From positions 305,795 through 369,794 of the forward strand of contig CAWAHE010000011.1 of NCBI GenBank assembly GCA_963781775.1: a DNA stretch of 64,000 bases. Direction: 5' to 3'. Source of the stretch: CAVSRC01 sp963781775. Its GTDB lineage: Bacteria > Pseudomonadota > Alphaproteobacteria > Rhizobiales > Kaistiaceae. Shown here in pieces: positions 58,213 to 64,000 of the stretch (its first letter is position 1; each line of letters begins with the position of its first letter). The translations under genes and the position numbers were made by a program. The notes below the pieces were generated by a model. That model made no database searches, was not told the origin of the DNA, and saw only the letters and a list, made by a program, of their open reading frames with translations.

Positions 58213-59016
58213 ATGACTGCGATTAGGTTGGAGCATGTCGGTCCGGTTCCTCGGATTGCCGTCGAGTTGTCCGGCAAGGGTCCATTTGTTGTGTTTCTTC
58301 ACGGTATTGGGGGTAATCGCGGCAACTGGGCGTCGCAACGCCGTGCTTTCTCGAACGACTTTACTATGGCTGCTTGGGATGCGCGTGGCTATGGCGCGTC
58401 AGACGACTATGATGAGCCGCTTGAGTTTCAAGACTTCGGCCATGACCTACGACGAGTGCTGGACCATTTCGGTGTTAAGACCGCCCATATTGTCGGACTG
58501 TCGATGGGCGGGCGCATCGGGATGATGTTCTATTCGCAATACCCGGAACAAGTCCGCAGTTTGACACTGGTGGACACCCACCGCGGGTTCGCTCATCGCT
58601 CCGAGACCGACCGGGAGGAATTCATAAAGCTGCGACGCGCGCCTCTGCTCGCAGGCCAAGAGCCGGCGGATATCGCCCCCAAAATAGCCGATTCGCTCCT
58701 TGGACCGCACGCTACAGCAGAGCAGCGTCAGACCCTCATCGACAGCATGAGCCAACTGCATAAGCACTCATATATAAAGACCCTTGAAGCCACAGTTCGC
58801 CAAGACCAGCCAGTTGATCTCCGTCGAATTGCCGTTCCGACACATTTCGTCGTCGGGGAATTTGATCGACTGACGCCCCTGCCGCTCGCTCGCGAAATGG
58901 TCGCAGAGGTGCCTCAGGCAGAGCTAACAATGATTCCACTGGCGGGGCATCTTAGCAACATTGAGCAGCCAGAGGCATTCAACCGAGCCGTCCTAGATTT
59001 CGTGCGTCGCCATTAA
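58213..59016 (+). CDS. Alpha/beta hydrolase (3-oxoadipate enol-lactonase-like)
   Basis: 267 residues. FVVFLHGIGGNRGNWASQ (oxyanion region), nucleophile elbow VGLSMGGRIGMMF, catalytic Asp in VVGEFDRLTPLPLA and His in LAGHLSNIEQPEAFNRAVLDFV are all present. Closest in pattern to PcaD-like enol-lactonases. It starts 23 bp after the amidohydrolase gene and shares its orientation. With the RraA-like aldolase it suggests a lactone-to-oxoacid pathway. GTG 58195 is an alternative start. Confidence 0.85.
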   Translation: MTAIRLEHVGPVPRIAVELSGKGPFVVFLHGIGGNRGNWASQRRAFSNDFTMAAWDARGYGASDDYDEPLEFQDFGHDLRRVLDHFGVKTAHIVGLSMGGRIGMMFYSQYPEQVRSLTLVDTHRGFAHRSETDREEFIKLRRAPLLAGQEPADIAPKIADSLLGPHATAEQRQTLIDSMSQLHKHSYIKTLEATVRQDQPVDLRRIAVPTHFVVGEFDRLTPLPLAREMVAEVPQAELTMIPLAGHLSNIEQPEAFNRAVLDFVRRH

Positions 59017-59030
59017 ATGGCCGGCCCGCG

Positions 59031-59709
59031 TTATTCTGGCGGTTCGTATCTCAACGCCGCCGCAAGTTTGGCATTAGCGCCAGATACTTCGCCCACGGGC
59101 TCGCCGGCGAGAATGCGAGCGACAGCGTTCGGCTCGTGTTCTTGTCGCGTCTTTGCCTCGGCGATGACGGATTCGATCTCCTCTCGTGGCACAAATAAGA
59201 TGCCAACCTCGTCGGCAAGGATAGCGCCACCAGGGATCACGGCCACGCCACCGCAAGCTACCGGCACATTAAAGCCGCCGCCTAGAGCGAGAGGCCGCGT
59301 GGTTATTGGCGAGATGCCTCGGCTCCATACTGGGAATTCAATCTCGCTGATCTCGGCAACATCAGTCACGGGGCCGTCCAACACCACCCCCGCCACACCA
59401 ATCTTCTTTGCGGCTTGTGCCATGATGCCGCCCCAGCAGGCATAACGTCTGTCGCCGCAGCGGTCGATGACCAGCACGTCGCCAAGCCGCAGCATTGACA
59501 TGATGTGATGGAGCAGCGTCGAAATCGGGGCCAGGTATCGTGACCGTCACCGCAGTTCCAGCCACTCGCCGGCGTGGAATAACGGGCCGCAGGGCCTGGT
59601 CCATGAAGCCATGATAGCGGAAATGGCCAATCGTGGCGGTTTCCAGAACGACAAGGCGCTCGATCACCGCCGGATCGATCTGCGGTGGCATTTCTTTGAT
59701 TGTGAACAT
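59031..59709 (-). CDS. RraA-like aldolase (4-hydroxy-4-methyl-2-oxoglutarate/CHA aldolase type), one frameshift
   Basis: MFTIKEMPPQIDPAVIERLVVLETATIGHFRYHGFMD...VAGTAVTVTIPGPDFDA is followed, after an extra G between GCT and CTC near 59513, by LHHIMSMLRLGDVLVIDRCGDRRYACWGGIMAQAAKKIGVAGVVLDGPVTDVAEI (the G-D-x(20)-R-D-like RraA/LigK block). VIPGGAILADEVGILFVPREEI gives the metal-binding D-x-x-G segment. About 225 residues. It is convergent with the alpha/beta hydrolase. Class II pyruvate aldolases of this fold cleave CHA or HMG to pyruvate and oxaloacetate; the simple regulator RraA is an alternative. Confidence 0.82.
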
Positions 59710-59723
59710 AATATTGCTCCCGA

Positions 59724-60311
59724 CTAATCTTCCCGCCTATTAAAGGCCGTCGATCGCCGCAGCAAATTGCGCACGTTGGAGACGTGCCAGCGACCGCCAC
59801 GGGCGGTCCGGACGCCGCGATCGTTGAGAGCACTCGCCAAGCCACGCAGATCGGTCACGCCCGTTGACCTGAGTGAATTAATGATCGGCAGTACATTGGC
59901 CGCGAATGCGTCGGCTTCTTCCGTCAGCGCGCGATGGCCTGCGGCTGCTGCCTCGCCGGCGTTGCGCCGATTGCCCAGCCTGGCTCCTTGAGCCTTCCGT
60001 GCCGCCAGTGCTGCCTTGGTCCGCTCGGAGATCAGCCGGCGCTCCTTCTCCGCCAGTGCAGCGTAGAGGTGCAGCATGAAGGGATCTGCATCTCTTCCCA
60101 GTTCGGCAACGATGAACGGCACACGTTGGGCCATCAGGCCCGATATGAAGGCCACGTCGCGGGAAAGCCGGTCGAGCTTGGCCACGATGACCGGGCATTT
60201 CCGTTGCCGCCCTGTGGCCAACGCTGCGGCCAACTGGGGCCGTCGGTCGAGGGCATCGCTCCCCTTGCCCGTTTCCACCTCGATGAACTCGGCGGATAGG
60301 TCGAACCCCTC
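59724..60311 (-). pseudogene. Serine recombinase, 5'-truncated copy fused to cassette B
   Basis: From EGFDLSAEFIEVETGKGSDALDRRPQLAAALATGRQRK through KLDRLSRDVAFISGLMAQRVPFIV, ISERTKAALAARKAQGARLGNRRNAGEAAAAGHRALTEEADAFAAN to VSNVRNLLRRSTAFNRRED. This is nearly the whole recombinase except the first 50 residues with the catalytic Ser. The missing end is replaced at about 60311 by the cut-off third HTH paralogue of cassette B, out of frame. It shows the intact order of the parts split at 36555-38506. Confidence 0.85.
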
Positions 60312-60559
60312 TTCATCCAGAAGATGGCGGCGGTGACGCACTGCGGTCCCTCGGTCGTGGCTTTGCGGAAGAGGAACTCGGCCACCTTGGCGGTGGCCTT
60401 GATCTGTCCGGTGTCGAGTTCCTCCCGGTAGTGCTTCCTGAGCGTCTTCGGGTCGATGGCGAGAACCCGGGCGATGTCGTTCTCGGGGACGCCATAGCCG
60501 GCCATCGCCTCGACCTGACGGCGGTGGAAGGCATCGGGCCTGTGGGCGCGGCGTCCCAT
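60311..60559 (-). pseudogene. HTH paralogue 3, 3'-truncated (cassette B)
   Basis: MGRRAHRPDAFHRRQVEAMAGYGVPENDIARVLAIDPKTLRKHYREELDTGQIKATAKVAEFLFRKATTEGPQCVTAAIFWMK is almost identical to paralogue 3 of cassette A (42055-42519). It is then cut at about residue 83 and joined to the recombinase. The cut is sharp, indicating a recombination junction rather than decay. Confidence 0.85.
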
Positions 60560-60561
60560 GA

Positions 60562-60989
60562 TCAGCGCCGATCCGCCAGCAGATTGGCGACGTGACCGCC
60601 CGTGTCACTGAACGCGGCAGTGGACAGGAGAAACATGATCGACCTGGCGACCTCGAGGGGGTTGGCATCTCTGACCTCGATGGGCTTGCCGTCCCGGCCA
60701 CCGATCTCGTGGGACGTGGTCTCCTTCCAGCCGGCCCGGGTCTTCAGCCAGAAGATGGCGGCGGTGACTGCTTCGCGGCCCTCTCCCGTCGCCTTGCGGT
60801 AGAGGTTCTCGGCCACCCGGGCATTGGCCTTGGTGTGGCCGTGGTCGAGTTCGTGGCGGTAGTGCCTGCGCAGTGTCTTTGGGTCGATGCCACGACCCCG
60901 GCGATCTCGGCCTCGGGAATCCCGTAGCCGGCGAGCGCCTCGACCTGGCGACGGCCGGCGAGATCGGGCCGGTGGGCGCGGCGTCCCAT
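60562..60989 (-). CDS. HTH paralogue 2 (cassette B), one missing base
   Basis: Homologue of 42522-42950. MGRRAHRPDLAGRRQVEALAGYGIPEAEIAGVV is followed by a lost base near 60892 (GTCG-GGC region, codon boundary), then continues in the next frame to AENLYRKATGEGREAVTAAIFWLKTRAGWKETTSHEIGGRDGKPIEVRDANPLEVARSIMFLL. Otherwise nearly identical to the cassette A copy. Confidence 0.75.
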
Positions 60990-60991
60990 GA

Positions 60992-61418
60992 TCAGCGCTC
61001 GCCCTTGTGCTCGATCATCGGTGGCAGCCGATCCATCGGCCGCGGGTCCCATTGGCGCGGCTGGCCATTCTCTCCAGGTTCGTAGAACGTGCGCCACACC
61101 ACGGTGATCGGTTCGCTTGTCCTTGCCGGCAAGTTCGGTAACCGAGGTCTCCTTCCAGCCGGCGCGGGTCTTCAGCCAGAAGATGGCGGCTGTAACCGAC
61201 TGTGGACCATCTCCCAGCGCCTTGCGATAGAGGCTCTCGGCGATCCGACTGTTGGCCTTGATGGCGCCTACGTCCAGTTCCTCGCGATAATGCTTCCTGA
61301 GGGTCTTGGGATCGATGCCGACGACCCTGGCGATGTCCGTCTCGGGCACACCATAGGCCGCCATGGCCTCGACCTGACGACGGCCGGCGAGATCGGGCCT
61401 GTGTGCGCGGCGGCCCAT
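60992..61418 (-). CDS. HTH paralogue 1 (cassette B), one extra base
   Basis: Homologue of 42952-43377, differing by few residues (GVPETDIARVV). One extra C after the AAG codon of GKDK near 61112 shifts the frame; cassette A reads AAGGACAAGGAG at this point, which confirms the correct frame. The start overlaps the methyltransferase stop. Confidence 0.75.
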
Positions 61419-62695
61419 CAGTGACTCCCACCAGGGATGGCGTCGGCATCGGCGAGACCGGACCCGTCTTGCCGGACGGCCCGTTTGCCCGTTCCGTCCT
61501 GCCAGCGGCGGACGATAACGTCGCAATAGGCCGGATCGAGTTCGACCAGCGCCGCATGCCGTCCGGTCGCCTCCGCCGCCATCAGGGTCGTCCCCGAGCC
61601 GCCGAACGGGTCGAGCACCGTGTCCCTTGTCTTCGACGAGTTGCGGATCGCCCGCTCGACCAGCGCCAACGGCTTCATGGTCGGATGCAGATCATTGGCC
61701 CTTGGCTTGTCGATCTGCCAGACATCACCCTGGTCGCTCGCCCCGCACCAGTAATGCTGGCTGCCCTCCGCCCAGCCGTACAGGATGGGCTCGTACTGGC
61801 GCTGGTAGTCGGAGCGTCCGAGGGTGAAACGGTCCTTGCTCCAGATGACGAAGGTCGACCAATGGCCGCCCGCCGCGGCAAACGCCGCCTTCAGCACGTC
61901 GATCTCGGCCCCGCTGATGCAGATGTAGATCGCCCCCTTGGTGACCGGCACCATGGCCCGGCAGGCCGCCTCGAGGAAGGTGCCAAACCCGGAGCCGAGA
62001 TCGTCGTTGGCGATCGCCTTGCTGACCTTCCCCTTCCGGTAGGCGACGTTGTAGGGCGGATCGGTGAACACCATGTCGGCAAGGCGGCCGTCCAGGGCCA
62101 GGCGCACCATATCCGCATCGATGGCATCCCCGCACACCAGCCGGTGGGGACCCATCGTCCAGACATCCCCCGGGCGGGTCACCGGTTCTTCGGGCACCGG
62201 CGGCGCCTCATCGGGGAAAGAGGGGCCGTCTCCGGCGAGCAGGCGATCGATCTCGCCCAACTCGAACCCGGTCAGCGCCAGATCGAAGCCGAGCCCCTGC
62301 AGGTCGCCGATCTCGGCGGCGAGCATCGTCTCGTCCCAGCCGGCCTTCAGGGCCAGTTTGTTGTCGGCAAGGATGTAGGCGCGCTTCTCGGCCTCGCTCA
62401 TGCCGGCCAGTTCGATGACAGGCACCGTCGTCATGCCGAGCTTGCGGGCCGCGAGTAGTCGGCCATGGCCGGCAATGACGCCGTTGTCGCCGTCGGTCAG
62501 GATCGGATTGGTGAAGCCGAACTCCCGGATCGAGGCGGCGATCTCGGCGACCTGGGCGTCGGAATGGGTGCGGGCGTTCCTGGCGTAGGGAATAAGGCTC
62601 CCCAACGGCCGGTAAGACACCGCCAGGTCCCGCTCGTTGCCGCCGGTCGGGTTTCGAGCGCGCCCGGTCGATCGCCGATCAGCCCGGTCGATCAT
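61418..62695 (-). CDS. ParB-like domain fused to DNA (adenine) methyltransferase (cassette B)
   Basis: 425 residues. The ParB/Srx-like N-terminus (SLIPYARNARTHSDAQVAEIAASIREFGFTNPILTDGDNGVIAGHGRLLAARKLG, about residues 33-130) precedes a beta-class N4/N6 methyltransferase: catalytic motif IV TDPPYNVAYRKGK, RANDLHPTMKPLALVERAI, and motif I-type DPFGGSGTTLMAAEATGR. Such fusions are common in prophages and integrative elements and methylate adenine or cytosine N4 to protect phage DNA. It is intact, unlike the cassette A copy. The start overlaps the upstream stop (ATGA). Confidence 0.9.
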   Translation of the reverse strand: MIDRADRRSTGRARNPTGGNERDLAVSYRPLGSLIPYARNARTHSDAQVAEIAASIREFGFTNPILTDGDNGVIAGHGRLLAARKLGMTTVPVIELAGMSEAEKRAYILADNKLALKAGWDETMLAAEIGDLQGLGFDLALTGFELGEIDRLLAGDGPSFPDEAPPVPEEPVTRPGDVWTMGPHRLVCGDAIDADMVRLALDGRLADMVFTDPPYNVAYRKGKVSKAIANDDLGSGFGTFLEAACRAMVPVTKGAIYICISGAEIDVLKAAFAAAGGHWSTFVIWSKDRFTLGRSDYQRQYEPILYGWAEGSQHYWCGASDQGDVWQIDKPRANDLHPTMKPLALVERAIRNSSKTRDTVLDPFGGSGTTLMAAEATGRHAALVELDPAYCDVIVRRWQDGTGKRAVRQDGSGLADADAIPGGSH

Positions 62696-62874
62696 AGGAC
62701 CTCCTCGGGCTCGACCTCGTCGTCGGCGTTAATTGGCGCGATGGAGGCGATTTTTTCCCCGGCAAGCGCCGGGGCGGCATCAGGTACCAGCCGGGGCGCC
62801 GTCGCCGCTCCCTGCCCGTAAAAGCGCCCGTTAACGCCGGCGGCAATCAGCTTGGCGCGAGAGGCTTCGGTCAT
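62692..62874 (-). CDS. Small acidic hypothetical protein (cassette B)
   Basis: 60 residues: MTEASRAKLIAAGVNGRFYGQGAATAPRLVPDAAPALAGEKIASIAPINADDEVEPEEVL. The acidic end resembles the C-terminus of the 179-residue protein of cassette A (ILDVEEEPA). Start and stop overlap neighbouring genes, supporting translation by coupling. Function unknown. Confidence 0.55.
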   Translation of the reverse strand: MTEASRAKLIAAGVNGRFYGQGAATAPRLVPDAAPALAGEKIASIAPINADDEVEPEEVL

Positions 62875-62990
62875 CCGCACTCGTCCCGCCGAAGCTGCGA
62901 CGGCGCCGCATCGAGGGCAGCCAGCAGCCTCTGCTGCTGCTGCCGGTCGTCCCGCTCTTCCTCCCGATTGCGGTAGGTGAAGCCCGTCAT
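62871..62990 (-). pseudogene. Truncated homologue of the cassette A 179-residue protein
   Basis: 39 residues, MTGFTYRNREEERDDRQQQQRLLAALDAAPSQLRRDECG then stop, matching the first 38 residues of 43769-44308 before that protein continues WWIIGG. The central domain has been lost in this cassette. Confidence 0.65.
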
Positions 62991-63136
62991 CCGGCTTCCC
63001 ACCGGAGCGTACGCGGTTTGCCGGAGGCGATCTGCGCCACCTGCTCGTCGGAATGCGTCCGGGCATTCCGCACATAGGAGATCAGCGCCTCAAGCGGGCG
63101 GTATTCCACCTGAAGATGGCGGTCGATCCTTGGCAT
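62987..63136 (-). pseudogene. ParB-like N-terminal fragment (cassette B)
   Basis: 49 residues: PRIDRHLQVEYRPLEALISYVRNARTHSDEQVAQIASGKPRTLRWEAG. Only the first part of the ParB-like domain is present, as in cassette A (44305-44442), with a similar foreign tail. 63137-63266 is a short non-coding gap. Confidence 0.6.
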
Positions 63137-63266
63137 CGGCACCTGACGCAGTCGCAAAGCGATGCATCAGACATAACTCGAGCGACTCAAACGATGCCGA
63201 ACAAAGATGTCTCATTTCTGATATGCACACAGTCATATCGAGCCGTCGCCAGCCCCTGTCGGCCAA

Positions 63267-63938
63267 TCAGAAGCCAATCTTCTCTTTGACGAGAATCAGT
63301 GTCGTGCGTCCCACCGGGTGGTCGCGCCGGATGGTTAGAATCTTGGCGAGAACGGTCGGAATGTTGAAACGGTCCATCATCCGCCGGTTCTCCAGCGGAT
63401 AGGAATATTGCTCGATGCGACGCAACGCCGTATCGGCATCGGGAACGATCTTCTGCGTGCCGGCAACCAGGATCACTTTGTCCGCCTCATAGGCATAGTG
63501 GCCAATCTGGCTACCGCTTCCTGAAGCAACCATGATCTGGCCATCTTCGGTGATGGCGGCCACGCTGCCCACGACGTACTCGGGCGCCGCGGCCAGTTCC
63601 TTCATCTGCCGGCGCTGGGTGCTCCGGTCGAGTTTGGCGAGCTTCGGTCGGATAGCGTCGTAGCGGCCAGATTTATTGATCTCCGACGCCAAGCCAGTGA
63701 CCGTCAGGGTCTCCGACAGGCTGGTGAAAACCTTCGCGCCTGGTGGCAGCAGTTCAAGCACACGACGCGTTGCTGAGGCGCCATCGGGGACCACTTCGGC
63801 TATAAATCCGCGCGACTCGAGCGCATCAACAACCGCGGCAACCTGCTCATCAGACGCGAGATGGCCAAATTCCGGATTAGGTTCGGGTAATGCAGTCACA
63901 TTCTTGAGCCCGTCTGCGTTGGAAATTACCTGACGCAT
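63267..63938 (-). CDS. LUD-domain protein (LutC-like)
   Basis: 223 residues. VAAVVDALESRGFIAEVVPDGASATRRVLELLPPGAKVFTSLSETLTVTGLASEIN and YVVGSVAAITEDGQIMVASGSGSQIGHYAYEADKVILVAGTQKIVPDADTALRRI are characteristic of LUD proteins. LutC takes part in LutABC lactate oxidation; single LUD proteins also occur alone and are uncharacterised. No lutA/lutB neighbours are visible. It is the last gene before the presumed right end of the island. Confidence 0.85.
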   Translation of the reverse strand: MRQVISNADGLKNVTALPEPNPEFGHLASDEQVAAVVDALESRGFIAEVVPDGASATRRVLELLPPGAKVFTSLSETLTVTGLASEINKSGRYDAIRPKLAKLDRSTQRRQMKELAAAPEYVVGSVAAITEDGQIMVASGSGSQIGHYAYEADKVILVAGTQKIVPDADTALRRIEQYSYPLENRRMMDRFNIPTVLAKILTIRRDHPVGRTTLILVKEKIGF

Positions 63939-63989
63939 TACCGGCGAAAATCAATCGCGCATTTCGAGGCCCTCTAGTGCCTTGCCAAC

Positions 63990-64000
63990 TTTGGTGCCCC
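63990..64000 (-). other. Possible right att site (start of tRNA-Leu 3' end)
   Basis: The window ends in TTTGGTGCCCC, identical to 14823-14833, which is the acceptor end (GGGGCACCA in reverse) of the tRNA-Leu(CAA) remnant plus two flanking T. Only 11 bases are visible, so this is a hint, not proof, that the intact tRNA-Leu gene and the other island end follow. Confidence 0.4.

Noticed and set aside
61403..62458. 351-codon plus-strand open frame
   Set aside because: It is antisense to the intact ParB-methyltransferase gene and has no motif.

Overview
The window is GC-rich with strong G/C third-position bias. It carries a urease cluster, an AapJQMP-type amino-acid importer, TRAP and Fe3+-type ABC importers and many IS remnants. 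This points to an alphaproteobacterium, most likely Hyphomicrobiales; I cannot name a genus.

Layout. (1) 1-14.8 kb looks like host backbone: a polysaccharide flippase (partial), an acyl-CoA synthetase, a CobW-type GTPase, a D,D-carboxypeptidase, the urease cluster ureD-A-B-C-E-F-G with two antisense genes inside it, an M20 amidohydrolase and an MsbA-like exporter. (2) At 14,825-14,880 lies the 3' half of a tRNA-Leu(CAA) gene, followed directly by a tyrosine integrase. This is the left end of an integrated island that runs at least to the window's right edge, where the last 11 bases again match the 3' end of that tRNA. (3) 15-21.3 kb is a phage-satellite-like block: integrase, AlpA-type regulator, primase-polymerase, iteron-like repeats, small and large terminase. 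It ends in truncated IS630 and IS110 elements. (4) 23.3-36.4 kb is a catabolic module: CoA-transferase, FAH-type hydrolase, IclR regulator, ABC importer, a lyase, an MmgE/PrpD enzyme, an aconitase-like pair without Fe-S cysteines, and an enoyl-CoA hydratase. (5) 36.5-42 kb holds a serine recombinase gene split by an IS5-family element, cspA and small genes. (6) 42-44.5 kb and 60.3-63.1 kb are two directly repeated copies of a phage-like cassette (ParB-like fragment, ParB-methyltransferase, three tandem paralogous HTH genes). (7) 46-54 kb holds aapJQM with a SelA-like PLP enzyme, a TSUP exporter, a Crp-type regulator and a separate aapP. (8) 54.4-59.7 kb is a TRAP transporter with an amidohydrolase, an alpha/beta hydrolase and an RraA-type aldolase, bracketed by remnants of the same serine recombinase. 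(9) A LUD-domain gene lies next to the right end.

A cross-cutting observation governs how broken genes should be read. Nearly every frameshift is a single-base insertion or deletion at a codon boundary. The inserted base is usually the alternative wobble base (G after C, C or T after G); deletions usually remove one base of an identical pair across the boundary. The signature is densest in highly conserved genes (ureC, ureG, M20, aapP). It looks like a consensus or polishing artefact rather than gene decay, so I annotate those genes as single loci.
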